Assembly (NCBI GenBank): GCA_964036295.1
Contig: OZ038462.1
Span: 13,688,440 to 13,752,439, forward strand
Source: Plumapathes pennacea
Taxonomy: Eukaryota > Cnidaria > Anthozoa > Antipatharia > Myriopathidae
Direction: 5' to 3'
DNA: 64,000 nt
The position numbers and the translations under genes were made by a program. Of the stretch, positions 52,000 through 63,589 are shown in pieces. The number at the start of each line of letters is the position of its first letter. Position 1 is the first letter of the stretch. The notes under the pieces were generated by a model that saw nothing but the letters and a program-made list of their open reading frames with translations, was not told the DNA's origin and searched no databases.

Positions 52000-52957
52000 T
52001 TTCAATTTTCGTACATACGAAAATTGAAACATCGAAGTTTGACAAAAATTTCCCGAGGGGGAGGGTATGGCTAGTCTGTTTCGACTGCTAGTTTCCCGAG
52101 TATGTGAGGGAACTTGGTTCTTCGTTTGTCAAGGGGAGGGGACACGGGATTTTCTGGACCACTCTTAGCCCGAAAATGGCGGCGCGCAAGAGGTTTATTT
52201 TGTAAAGACGACAAATTGATGTGCGATTGCCTGAGTCTACAAAATGTGGTAATGACTGTGGAATGAAAACGCCGAAGGTTAGGCGCCGATGTGGGCTAAG
52301 TATGGCCGTCAAACGTCGTAATGACAGGTAAGAGACCGAACTTGTGCAGTTTATTTCACCTTGCTAGCTATTGGGTTTTTCTTTCTTCATGTCTGACAGC
52401 ATTAAAGAAAACATTATCGCTAACTCTCGGAAAATCAAGGAGGCTGTTCGCAGCAAAACAAGACAAAACGAACGAGCGACGACTGCAGCGGCAACAACAA
52501 AAGGATAGGCAAAACACATTTGTTACAGTGGGTAATCTTTCGTAACTGGAACAGTTTATTTACCAAATATGATAGAGCAGACCCTCTTTCCATTTTATTG
52601 TAATCTGGATGATATGCAATTCTCTTTCTAGATCTATAAACAGGACGGTAACTGCCAACTGGCGAAAGTACATACGCCGAAAATTAATCTGAACTGACAT
52701 ATTTGGTAAATAAATTGTTCAAGTTTTCAGTTCACGTCTTGTAGTCAATTGCCTATTACGACACACGAAATATTGTTTTGCCCATCCTTTTGTTGTTGTT
52801 GTGCTGCTGCAGCCGTCGCTCGTTCGTTTTGTCTTGTTTTGCTGCGAACAGCCTCCTTGATTTTCCGAGAGCTAACGATAATGTTTTGTTTAATGCTGTC
52901 AGACACGAAGAAAGAAAAACCCAATAGCTAGCAAGGTGAAATAAACTGCACGAGTTC

Positions 52958-54294
52958 ATAGATCTTATTAACCGAGCGCGCGGTCCGTACAGTAAGTTAT
53001 GGACCGAGTTTTTTTCGTCGCCTTATGGCCCGAGCGCGCTTCGCGCGAGGGCCATAAGGCGACGAAAAAAACGAGGATCCATAACTTACGGTACGGACCA
53101 AGCAAACGAGGTTAATAAGATATTTATTATATGGCTTTAGGTCTTTCGGTAAACACAAAACAAGGCCCCAACGAGTACTCGTCTCGTTCATTCAACAACA
53201 TCAATCGCGATCAGGCATGAATTACGCACGTTTGTTTTCACAACAAATTCAGTTAACAGCTTACAATTCTACCGATTTGAAAATCTTGAAAGAAAATAAG
53301 CGTCTGTCGAACCAACTGCATAGATAAATACTAATTTGTTCTGAGCTGAATGAAATGGCCCATAGCGTGTGTCAAACAACGACACTGCAGTGAACTTTAT
53401 TCGGTGAACGACTCGAACTCGCCCTTGCTCGCTCACTAAAGATTTAAAAAAACTGCAGTCTTATCTCTTTCCAGAAGAAACTGCTTTGTAACTCAGAGTA
53501 TTTTTTATTCTTTTGAATAAGTTTCTTACACGTACAATAATGTAGAAGGCAAAATGGCACTAAAAGGAAATCATTTCATCACAAACTGCGACCGACACAT
53601 TGTTGAAAGTTATATTATTCAAAACTCACCGCTTAATTTTCCTGCCTCCTCGTGGAGCGTTTAGGTTTCTTCCAGCAAAATAAACGTCCTCAAATCACCA
53701 CGGCGTTTTTGTCCCAGTCAGTGATTTCGAAATACAGAGTTCTCGTGCATTGTGAAAAATTTATTTACAGTCCTCACAGTGCGCCATGACGAGCAAACAT
53801 GTCTGCAAAATTTGATTCTTGCACGTTTTTAGTCATAACTGTTCACGGTGATTGTTCGCTTTCCACTTTCTTCCTGGCAAGTGTGCAAATTTTAACACAG
53901 AGGTGAAACAACCCTCCATACTCTGCAGCGCTTGTTGTCAATGACGGCTGAGGTCTCAAGCAATTTTTTCCTCGGATGTCTTCCTTCTTCGTAACGGTCA
54001 TTTTCCAAGATTGTAAGCTTTCCCCGATCATCATAACTTAACAGTGAGTATCCGGAACGTTTAAACTTCCCATTACACTTCTGGGCCTTTTATGACAGAC
54101 GTTTAGCAACTTTTCGAGTAATCATTTGCGATCCACATGTGCAAACTAATTTTGCGGTCCGTACAGTAAGTTATGGACCGGTAAAATTGACCAATCAGAA
54201 CGTGCGTAAAATCAATTTGCGGTCCGTACAGGAAAGTATGGACCGGTAAATTAACCAATCGTAGCGTGCGTAGTATCAGTGCCATATAATAAAG
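52958..54294. mobile_element. Element nested in the right arm of copy Q, with GGTCCGTACAGTAAGTTATGGACC ends
   Basis: Near its left end a strong hairpin (52980-53100) has GCGGTCCGTACAGTAAGTTA and GTCGCCTTATGGCCCGAGCG mirrored. Near its right end the GCGGTCCGTACAG...GTATGGACCGGTAAA unit occurs twice (54154-54183 and 54221-54250). TATTATATGGC at 53124-53134 is mirrored by GCCATATAATA at 54281-54291. The interior 53630-54000 resembles 23610-23890 inside the 22456-24692 element. Confidence 0.6.
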
Positions 54295-55306
54295 TCTCTT
54301 ACCTGTCATTACGACGTTCGGCGGTCATACTTAGCCCACATTGGCGCCTAATCTTCGGCGTTTCCATTCCACAGTCATTACCACACTTTGTAGACTCAGG
54401 CAATCGCACATCAATTCGTCGTCTTTACAAAATAAACCTCATGCGCGCCGCCATTTTCGGGCTAAGAGTGGTCCAGAAAATCCCGTGTCCCCTCCCCTTG
54501 ACAAACGAAGAACCAAGTACCCTCACACACTCGGGAAACTAGCAGTCGAAACAGACTAGCCATACCCTCCCCCTCGGGAAATTTTGTCAAACTTCGATGT
54601 TTCAATTTTCGTATGTATGAAAATTGAAAATTGATCTCCCGTTCGAATCATACGAAGTATGCGTCCGTTTTTGTCGCTTTTCAGCGGATGGAAAAGGGAA
54701 ACTGGTGGTTAGATTTCTGATTTTCGAACACATCGGAAAGGAGAAATTGGAAAACCAAATTCAGTTTTGGATTGTTGAAAATATACATCGATGTAAAGTC
54801 CATTTTCATTGCCGCATAAACAATAAAATATGAAAATTGGAAACTTTAATATTCAATTTTTGATTTTGTAATTTATACGAAAATTGAATGGACGGAAGAC
54901 CCACGGACCCACGTCCCCCCTCCCTCACTTCCTTAGCAAAATTGTCAGTTTTTGTGGGGTGGAGTAGTCTGCATTATTGTTCACTTTTGGGCCATGTTCG
55001 ATCACAGTAAGACTGGGGAGAATAACCCCTCCCACTCTTATCAAATCATTCCCCCACCCTACCCTTCTTCCACCCTCTTTTTACTGATGGCCTGGGGGCG
55101 AGGCACGCACACGGAAGCTGTGGGCAGCACGGCGGATCGGATTTGGGGGTGTTGAGGCGGTTGTTTTTACAGGCTTTTTCAGCGTGTTGCTGGTACAAAC
55201 TGCTAATACTTTTCGTGATCACGCACATGTTACGTTTTGCTGGTGAACATCAACTGGATTTACAGGAAATTGTTAGTATGATGTCTTTGGACAACTCGCA
55301 GCAAAT

Positions 55307-58300
55307 ATGAAGAGCACTGCGATTCCAACAACTTTCTTTCAACCTGCAGCGAACGACGGTCTAAACCATTCACTGACAGCGATCTCTGGCGTGTTGTCTA
55401 TTCTGGGGACATTGGCGATCATTTCTACCTACATACTATGGAAGGATGTGCGCACTTCTTCACGGAAAATTCTTGTCTACATTTCCATTGCGGATTTCTG
55501 CTGTGCGGCAGGGTACCTTTGGTCGTTGTTTCAAAAGCCTGTGAATGCGGATAACGGCAGTTACTTGAACTGCAGCTGTAAAGTCCAGAGCTTCATCACA
55601 ACCTGCTCTAGTTTGTGGTCGTTTTTTTGGACGACGTTCTTGGCAGTATTTCTGTACCTGAGCGTTGCAAAACGTCGCATAAACATAGCCGACAGAATGG
55701 TGCCAGTTTTCCATTTCTTTGGCTGGATTGTTCCTCTGGTTATCACAATAGTAGCCCTTGTACAGGGGGCTCTAGGTAACGACTATGACGACATTAGTGC
55801 GGGCTGGTGTTGGATAAGAAGCAATGCTGATAACAGGTTGTTGTGGATGCTTATCACTGGAAAAGCTTGGGAGATCGCTGCCTACATCCTGATCACAGTG
55901 TTTTATGCACTGCTGAAGTACCATATTTTCCACGAGGTAACAGTATAAGCCCTATCAACTCCCAGAACTCACATATAAAATGGGTGGGGTTGCTTGTTGG
56001 GAATTTTCTTTTTGAACCATAAGAGGTACTAAAATAGATGGACATAGCTCAAGGTTATTTTGACCCCAATCCCTAAACAGTACTGTGTCACATGAAAATG
56101 TCAGTGTTTGATCTTGAGCACCCTAAGTACCTGTAAAACCCCTAGAAGGTAGGACAAGCATGCCTGCCCTTTTAATGTGGAAATACCTCCTGCCCCCCCC
56201 CCCCCCCCCCCTCCCCCCTTCCCCCTTCCCCTCCCCCTGCACTGCCTCCTTGGCCATTTTTGGGGTGATGCAATTTGTAATCACAAATTTCAACACTATA
56301 ACTTGTATTAACACTGCATGATAGCCACAAGTTGCATTTTTGAATAAATGCTAAAGAAACCTGTGTTTTACTGGTGTTCAGCTATTAAAAGGTCATAGTA
56401 TGGTCACACCATATTCAAAACACTTGATAAATTATAAATTACAGCAAATCATGCTAGTGAAACAAAGATGGCCTGCTTGATATACAGTCAACTCCCTCTA
56501 AGACACACACCCTTGGAACCACCTCCAACTGTCCGTTTTAGAGAGATGTCCATCTTAACCCATTTGTACCCAGACCAGCCACAACTGGCCATGCGGAATA
56601 TTTTAATTTACCTGCACTGGCCACAACCAGCCAGTCAGAATGGCCGCTAAATTTTTTTCTCTGTGACCACCCCCAAAGAAATAGTTTGTCTCCCTTTTGT
56701 TATAACATGGTAGCTAAAGTTCAATTAGAGTAAATGACTAAAGCAACAGTTTGGGACCACTCCTACTAGGTGACCATCTTAGAGAGGTGTCTGTCTCATT
56801 GGGGTGTCCATCAAGAGGGGGTTGAATGTAATATCAAAATTGAGAAAAAATTATGTTGACTAGTTACTGTATTATGCTAAAAAGAACATAAATCAGCTTC
56901 TACAGCCCATTGTTTGACAGCTATTCTGCCACATAGAGCTAATGGCACATCCGATAAAATGTCTCAAAGGGTTTGTGTTTGACTCTATGAGTCACATGTT
57001 TGATCAGTACCTAGTCCCTAACCACCCATGGTCTCCCACCTTTGCAACAGTTCTTACACTGTAGGATCAAGCTATGCTCCACCTCCGCAGCAGATTAGGT
57101 CAAATGCTCCCCCCCCCCCCCCCAGAGATTGAGATATAGGATGCTATGGTACAAATAAATTTTATCTTCCTTATATTTATGCTTACAGGTTAAAAATAAA
57201 AGTGTTGAGTTCTCTGCCAGCTGTAGCTTGGAAGTGGCAAGGAGAGCAGAGAGGAAGATGACTGTTATTCCACTTGTGTTCATATTGCTGCGAATCTGGG
57301 GAACAACCCGGTTCTTTTTAAGGATTTCTAATCATGAACATGCCGACACTGCTTGGCTAGTCTATCTTCAGGTATGTGGGATATATTGTTTGTGTGCTGT
57401 GTGGTTTGTGTTATGATACCTGTATTTTTACTTTCAAATATAATTTGTTATCATAATATTTGCAACAAGTTGTACCTACTGCTGGTACTGCACTTTCTGA
57501 TGGCAAATGGTTTAAACCAGAAGTGTGAACAGTAGTTTGGTTGTGATTGTCCAGGTTAGAGTAGTCTTCAGGAAGATTTTTGTTGGTGGATGACTCCCTG
57601 AATGGAAGTCATCCACAGAGGCAAGTGAAGAAATTTGTCAGATGGCGGTTTTTATGTTTCTGGTTGCTGAAGTGATTGGTCTGCTTTGTTGTCTTATGGT
57701 TGGTCGTGTTGGCTTGGTTGTGTTTTGTTATTGGTCAGTTGATGTTCTGTTGCCCTCTCGATTTGTCTATTGTTGATTTGGTTGCATTTGATGTCATCTA
57801 TTATCTGTACTTGTTTGTAAGGTGCAGATAATTGTTGGCATCTGTTGAGAGGTTTCCGTTCTAAGTTTGTGTATCAACTTTACAGGGGACTGTGTAAGTC
57901 GTTGGTAGTAGTTATTGCTGTGGCTGATGCATTCAGCAGAGTGCTAGTTAATGTCATGCGGTTTATACTTTGTGATGCTGCCTCCCTGCTGATAGAAATC
58001 TTGCACAGAATTGTGCGGCCTGTTCAAGATCCTATATGATCCTGACAGGATCTTAAGAGGATCCTGAACAAACAAGTATGTAGTTAAGATCCTAATAAAG
58101 ACCCAAGATAAGATCACATAGGATCATACAGAATCTCATGAAATTCTATAGGATATTATTACACAGGATACTGTATAAGATCCTGTGAGATGTCTGGGAT
58201 CCTGTGTAAGATCTTGCGAGGCTCCTGCCCTCGCTCGGAGTAGACATCCTGCATCCATGTCTTTTCTCTCACTCTCCTTCAGCTGAGTCACTTCATTTTA

Positions 58301-58752
58301 GCATACATGTAGTTAGAATTTTTCATTAGGTAGTAGATTATATTTGGCTTACCCATGATTCCCCTCCCCAGCCCCACCCCCCCCCCCCATTTCTGATTTT
58401 GAAAAGCCAAAATTTCAATCAAGTGAAGCCACCATTCAATGTTTTCATCATATGAAATTATTCTCTTTTTTTTTTTTTTTTGCAGGGTGTTGGAGATAGT
58501 GGCCAAGGATTTGCCAATTTCATGCTCTTCTGCTTCTTTACGGAGAAATTTCAACAGAAAGCCAGGATTTTAGCCCACAGATACTGCTGTTGTTCTCAAC
58601 AGCTTCCAAGCAACCCAACCATCGAGAAGTCGAGTAGCAGTACAATCAAAAGGCGAAATGAACATGAGCAGTCACTAATCAATGAGTCAACTCACCTGAT
58701 TGGTGCATCTTCCACTGACAAAGAATCCAGCTTAAAGTGGTATAGCAGATGA
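55307..58752 (+). CDS. GPR157: GPR157-like seven-transmembrane receptor, 3 exons
   Basis: Orphan GPCR. In vertebrates GPR157 sits in primary cilia and signals through Gq in neural progenitors. Exons 55307-55936, 57189-57371 and 58486-58752 join in phase (GT-AG) to give 359 residues; the human protein has 335. Exon 1 carries an extracellular N-terminus and TM1-TM5: SGVLSILGTLAIISTYILW, VYISIADFCCAAGYLW, FFWTTFLAVFLYLSVA, GWIVPLVITIVALVQG, then the hallmark SAGWCWI loop and LWMLITGKAWEIAAYILI. Exon 2 carries TM6 (MTVIPLVFILLRIWGTTRFF), matching human LVLIPLIFIGLRVWSTVRF. Exon 3 has GFANFMLFCFFTEKF (TM7), a CCC palmitoylation-type cluster and a Ser-rich tail. The start Met is the first in the open frame. 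Assignment rests on the order of these blocks. Confidence 0.93.
56483..56831. mobile_element. MITE of the 'ACAGTCAACTC' family with an inserted segment
   Basis: Begins ACAGTCAACTCCCTCTAAGA and ends AAGAGGGGGTTGAATGTAAT. The segment 56560-56690, with two GGCCA-rich units (GACCAGCCACAACTGGCCA), interrupts the usual spacing. It lies in GPR157 intron 1. Confidence 0.7.
58020..58230. repeat. Degenerate GATCCT/AGGATC repeat in GPR157 intron 2
   Basis: AAGATCCT, AGGATCCTG, AGGATCTTAAGAGGATC and similar units fill about 200 bp on both strands, with no single period. Confidence 0.7.
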
Positions 58753-59786
58753 CTGATAATTATATAAATAATTATGTACAGTCAAACCTGGTTTGGCTGT
58801 ATAATCCCTCCCAAAGAGTTGGGGGTCCAATAATAATGTGTATGGGGTAGCCTCTGCCCTTTTGTAATATAGTACTGTCCCCAGTATAAGATACTGTAAA
58901 CTCTACCTGTACAAGGGTACCCTCCAAGGGTGTCCGCTTAATATAGGTTTGACTGTATATCCCTCCCCAAGGGTTGGGGGTCCAATTATAATGTGTATGG
59001 GGAGCCTCTGCCTTTTTGTAATATATCAGTACCATATGGGCAAAAATGTATCATTTGAGTGACCCTTTTATTGAAATTAGCAGTCGTCTAACCTGCGATC
59101 AGGCCCTCCTTTCCCTCCCTGGCAGCAAAAAACACGAAAAATATAATTGGTCGTGAGAGACTGCTGGGGAGGGATAAATATTTTTTGTGTTTTTCGCCAT
59201 TGGGGAGGGAAAGGAAGGCCCTGGACTGGTAGTCGTCCAGTTGTCCTGTGTCTAAAGGTTCAACTGGACTGGATGACTAACCTTCTGCTGAAAGATATAG
59301 ATTACAAGATTATTATTGCGAGAAAGAAGGCCACAAAAAATGTGGGCAACCAATGTTATTTCTTGGGCTTTGTTATAGCCAATAATTTTATTTAGGATTG
59401 ATTGTTTTTCTTTTCTATTGGAGCACTGTTTTTTTGAATACTGTGGCAAAGAGGTACTCCCCTTTTATGCAGTGTATCCTGTAATATTGGTCAAAAAGAA
59501 TTTAAGTAGACACTATTATATATAACACTTTGAATTAGAGTTTGGATTTATTGTAAAGTATTATTTTGGTTTGATGTTTGAGCACTATGATAATAATTTA
59601 CATCCTTCAGGCAGTTGTAGTTTCACAAGTGCTGAACTAAAAGATTCGTTGGCCTTACAAAATGGGGTCACAGTTTTGGGGGCCTTGCGATATTATGCGA
59701 TTCTCACTGAATAGTAAATATTAATTATTACTCTTGAATGAGAGTGAGGTTTTATGAAATCAACAAAATTAGCAGCAAAATTAATG
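58753..59786. other. GPR157 3' flank with MITE and hairpin, no further gene
   Basis: A MITE (ACAGTCAAACC...GGTTTGACTGT, 58778-58957) follows the stop codon. An 80-bp segment (ATCCCTCCC...GTTGGGGGTCCAAT...) occurs inside it and again right after it. A hairpin at 59096-59224 pairs AGGCCCTCCTTTCCCTCCC with GGGAGGGAAAGGAAGGCCCT. No exon recognised. Confidence 0.6.
58778..58957. mobile_element. MITE with ACAGTCAAACC ends
   Basis: ACAGTCAAACCTGG at the left and ATAGGTTTGACTGT at the right are inverted. An inner GGTGTCCGCTTAATAT segment relates it to the other GTCCGCTTA-type MITEs in the window. Confidence 0.7.
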
Positions 59787-59787
59787 G

Positions 59788-60535
59788 ACCAAGTGTACTT
59801 TAGCCCCCACTGGCCGACAGTCGACAGATACGTCGGTTGACTGTCGGTCGATAGTCGACCGATGTATTGACCGACTGTCGACCAACTGTCGGTAAGAGTT
59901 GGTCGACTGTTTTACATGTTTTTGCCGCATTCGGTCGATAGGTCGGTCGACTGTCTCATTGATGGTTGACCAACAGTTAACATTTTTTGTGCTTTTTTTT
60001 ATAGCAAAAAGTAACGAACATCCTATTTATAATCCTAAATAGATTTTTCATTAATCGGCGAATGCATGTTGTCTCTGTATAACCTGTTAACACAAGTAAA
60101 GCAAGTGAAAGCAACCGGTTCTCATGTAAAATTTGTGAAACAAGCGCAAACGCAAGAGATATGGGAACTTTTTCATTTTCTTGCACTTGCTTTGCCGTGT
60201 GAACCAGCCTTTAAAGAGATGATTGGTAGCTAGTTCAGACAACGTCTACCGATACCTTAAAGTGAGTTTTCCGCAACTTACAAGCAACCTTATTAAAAGA
60301 TCTCGACTATCTACGAAACGGATTTCTTCTCATAAAACACCTAGTACGACAGTCGGTCGACGTTCGTTCGACAGTCGATCGTCAGCCGAACGTTGGCCGC
60401 CGGTCGACCGACAGCCGACAAAAGCAGCGTTAATTTCTTAGTAAGCCGAAAGTCGGCCGACAATTACCGACAGTCGGTCGACAGTTGGTTGACAATCAAC
60501 CGACAGTCGACGGACTGTCGAGACGACTTCCAGCT
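59788..60535. repeat. Two arrays of an 11-bp GTCGAC-type repeat flanking a unique core
   Basis: After the lead GACCAAGTGTACTTTAGC, 59810-59970 and 60348-60530 consist of units like TGTCGGTCGAC, AGTCGACCGAT and TGTCGACCAAC, with a period close to 11 bp. Units are read in both orientations because GTCGGTCGAC and GTCGACCGAC are complements. The core 59976-60340 shows no gene. Confidence 0.8.
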
Positions 60536-61007
60536 CGGGGAACTCAAAAGCTGCCCGATGAGAGACGGTTGGTATTCGCAAGCTATGGGACTGCTTGACT
60601 CAGCTTTCAAAACCTTGGCCCTAAATAGACCAAGTTGACATTTTTCAGACATGTCTCCCAAAATTTTAAACCCTAGCTTCGGGGGATGAAGAGGAATAAT
60701 GGAATAAGCCGGGAATTTTTGCAGCGGAATAATGGAATATTAATGGCCTTGGTTTTTCTGGAATAATGGAATAATGACATTTTCTTTGGAATAATCATCG
60801 ACGTTTTTGAACGGAATAACGAGATTTTCTGGACTGGAACAATGGAATAATGGAAATTTTTGAGGTGGTAAACTTGCGAAAAAGCGCCATTTTGACTTCC
60901 GGTTTAGATTTTGTCCGCGTAAGATGATCGATCAAGGGCCTGGGTTGTGACGTCAGAGGAGGTGTCTTGACTCGTCCGAACAGAGTTTTCACCGGTTTTA
61001 CTCCGAA

Positions 61008-61236
61008 ATGCCTTACAGATGTGTTGTTGGAGGCTGCTCCAGGGAGCCAGATCATAAGCAAGGATTCGCATTTTATATGATTCAGTTTCCGAATGACCAA
61101 AGAGGTGAAGCGAGGAAGCGAAAGAGAATATGGTCCAGTTTGTCAAGGCCAAACGTGTGAAATGGGAGCTGACGATCAATTCCGGATCTGCTCAGCTTAT
61201 TTCAAACCAGATGATTTTGACAGTGCATGGAATTGA
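61008..61236 (+). pseudogene. Broken THAP zinc-finger domain
   Basis: The frame from ATG 61008 reads MPYRCVVGGCSREPDHKQGF with FPNDQR and KRIWSSL. A different frame then gives KRVKWEL, and a third gives DDQFRICSAYFKPDDFDSAW before a stop. This is the THAP order (C-x-V-x-GC, F-x-F-P, W, W, C-S-x-x-F, DDF) spread over three frames, so two frameshifts have killed it. THAP domains occur in P-element transposases and host DNA-binding proteins. In this repeat-rich region a transposon source is likelier. No downstream transposase sequence is seen. Confidence 0.65.
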
Positions 61237-61650
61237 CAATAAACGAATACTGATAAAAGACAATCTCGGTATTGTAGTACAAAGTTCATAAGAAGGGGAA
61301 GGATTGACCAGGTAATTGAGTCAATTCCAACTGCGGTCATCCCCCCCCCCCCCCCCCGGGCAAACCCCGGGCATTTGACTTTTTTGAAAATCTTTGGTCA
61401 AATGCCCGGCTGTGCAGGAAGTCGGCCGATCATCGTTTATGTGCAAATTGTTTGCTTTTAGATCTACTCTACTTTCTTTAAAAATGTACTCTATTATGAA
61501 TTTACTAGTTACTGTTGAACCCCTATTAATTTGTTCACTCGCCATTTCCACCTAGGATTTGCCGTTTAATAGGGATTTCCATAGAAATCAGCATAAGGCG
61601 TGTATTAAATGTTTGGTAGCTACTTAAAAGGGGCTATAACAATAGAAGAA

Positions 61651-62000
61651 CCCGGACCAAGTATACTTTAGCTGCCAAAAAATGACCGTCGACCGACGGT
61701 CGGTCGACGGTCGATCGACTGTCGGTCGACCGTCAATCGACCGTCATTCGGTAGTCGACCGACTGTCTACTGACTTTCGACCGACTGCCGGTAGAAGGTC
61801 GACCGACGGTCGACAGAAAGTCAGTCGAAAGTCGGTCGGAAGTCAATCGAAGGTCGGTCGACTGTCACTGACGGTCGACCGACAGTCGGTCGAACGTCGG
61901 TCGACAGTTGACTACCGATTTCTACGACGACGGTCGGTCGACCGACGGCCGACCATCGGTGGGATGGTTGACCGTCGGTCGACAGTCGACCGACGATACT
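61651..62000. repeat. Third array of the 11-bp GTCGAC-type repeat
   Basis: It starts with GACCAAGTATACTTTAGC, the same lead as at 59788, then about 28 units of 11 bp such as GGTCGACCGAC, AGTCGGTCGAA and CGTCAATCGAC. A 106-codon open frame of Asp-Arg-Arg-Ser type is a repeat translation. Confidence 0.85.
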
Positions 62001-62218
62001 GAAACAATGGCGATTTGATTATCTTAGCGTTTGTGGGCGTTGGAGCGCTATGCAAGACGAATGAGTTTCTGTGGGCTCGGAGACAACTATTGGAATTGCG
62101 AATAAATGCTTTACTCTCAACATTGTATTGAGTGTGACAATTGTTTTACACAGGGTATTGTTCTGCAATGTCTTGTAAAATTCTTCCAAAACAATTTTCA
62201 GCATGGGGCTCTCCGTAC

Positions 62219-62853
62219 TGTTATAGCAGAAAATTGGAATATCTTCCCGTAGTTTTGGAAGCGAATAAATTAGTGAATTGGAGTTCTTTTGTTGACAATT
62301 GGTAGAGTTAGAATAGATGTCTAATCAAGTTTTACGTTGTTGTTTACTGTGATTAACACTGAGGCCTTCCTCAGGAAATCTAAGAGATCTTGCTATTGAT
62401 TGAAGATACTGCTTTAGGAAATGAGCAACAGCAAGTGCGCACACTGTCGTAGGCGTGCCAGCACCTTCTCTTCCTTCAGATCTTAACTACAGCCAATCGT
62501 ATCCATTGGAATGTGTTAGTGTGATTTTAGAATAAGTGTAGTAAGCAAATAGAGGAGCCACTCGAGTGTTAACGACATCCTAGCGTAAAAGGCCATTCGG
62601 AAATATGAGTTCTGAATGTGACTTTGAACTTGGTCCTAGCAAAAATCCATTTCCTATCCTTTGTGCTCTGATTCGGCCAGTGTGAAAACTATTAGGAAAT
62701 CACTGGGACGACGTAACACTTGTGGTGCATAAAAGCTGTCGGCTAAGAAAATAGTAGATCAGATAGTGAAACTTGTTCTTGAAAACGGAACATCGACGCT
62801 AAAGTACATTAAAAGTGAGCTTCAACTCTAAAGTCTGTTATAGCCCCGTAACA
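62219..62853 (+). mobile_element. Candidate 5' LTR of a retrotransposon
   Basis: TGTTA at 62219 and TAACA at 62849-62853 form the usual short inverted LTR ends. About 6 bp later comes TGGCGGAGAACCGAGC, which has the TGG start of a tRNA primer-binding site. A TATA-like CATAAAAG lies at about 62732. The 3' LTR is outside the window, so the left boundary is provisional. Confidence 0.5.
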
Positions 62854-62859
62854 GATTTG

Positions 62860-62876
62860 TGGCGGAGAACCGAGCA
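62860..62876 (+). other. Candidate primer-binding site
   Basis: TGGCGGAGAACCGAGC follows the LTR end by a few bases. TGG pairs with the CCA end of a tRNA. The matching tRNA was not identified. Confidence 0.45.
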
Positions 62877-63589
62877 TCGATCCTGGAAAAAGACCTTCGC
62901 AAGAGGACCTTCGAGGTATTTGAAGCCAGTTTCTTTTACACACTGATCTCTGTGAGTGTTATGGGTTTTTAGTGAAAACCAAGCCAAACCGTGTTCCATT
63001 ATAGAAATGATGTAGGTTAGAGTTCGGAAATAAGAAAAAAAGAAAAAGAAAAAAAAAAGAGTGTTTGTTAGCGTAACAGCTTTAAGTTTTTCTCGAAAGT
63101 AAGTGTAAATGCGAGTCAAACTATTTGACTGTGTAGTAGTTGTGCTGTTTGGTGTTCAATAGTCGACCGATCGAGTTGATTATATGTCCTGAAATTTTTC
63201 GGGTTACTTGTCAGTTAATTTTTGTGCATTTTCGACATTTTTGTGAGTTGCTCGAGGAGCATTTTGCTTTTTCTCGAATTGAATTGGACAACAATTCTTA
63301 GATCCTTTTGTGGGAGTTGAACAACTATTTTCTTTGTGGTCAAATTGAATCTTAAGGCAAGCTGTTGACTCGAAGCAAGACGAAAAAGGCAAACTCGGCG
63401 AAGGCCAAACCAAGTGGGAAAAAGAGTAAATTTTGTGATTGTCCAAAACCGAAAGTCACAGGTTCAAAGACTCAAACTTTAGCAAACCCAACACCGGTTC
63501 CACAGAGTATTGTCGAACCAACTCGGTCCTTTTCGCCAGAACCTGCACTTCCCACTGAGTTAACAATCGAAACTCCAACAAATACAAAT

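Larger units (their letters stand above)
51211..54911. mobile_element. Element family 'P/Q', copy Q: large inverted repeat
   Basis: GGGTCCGTGGGTCTTCCGTC at the left is mirrored by GACGGAAGACCCACGGACCC at the right. The left arm runs 51211 to about 52620. The right arm runs 54911 back to 54295 and resumes at 52957 back to about 52690, so an element of about 1.34 kb (52958-54294) has inserted in the right arm. Each arm contains the ATG-exon-donor module: MAVKRRNDR before GTAAGAG at 52302-52333, and MTAERRNDR on the minus strand at about 54304-54330. It also contains the second exon-like piece (52398-52510; minus 52790-52905). No transposase is seen. Confidence 0.75.

Noticed and set aside
47439-54911. 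CRISPR-like array of short repeats.
   Set aside because: The repeats are heptamers without unique spacers, in a eukaryotic genome with introns.
55460-55746. Minus-strand frames of 61 and 84 codons.
   Set aside because: Shadows of GPR157 exon 1.
61682-62002. 106-codon frame of Asp-Arg-Arg-Ser repeats.
   Set aside because: Product of the 11-bp array. The period is not a multiple of three, and the peptide periodicity just follows the repeat.
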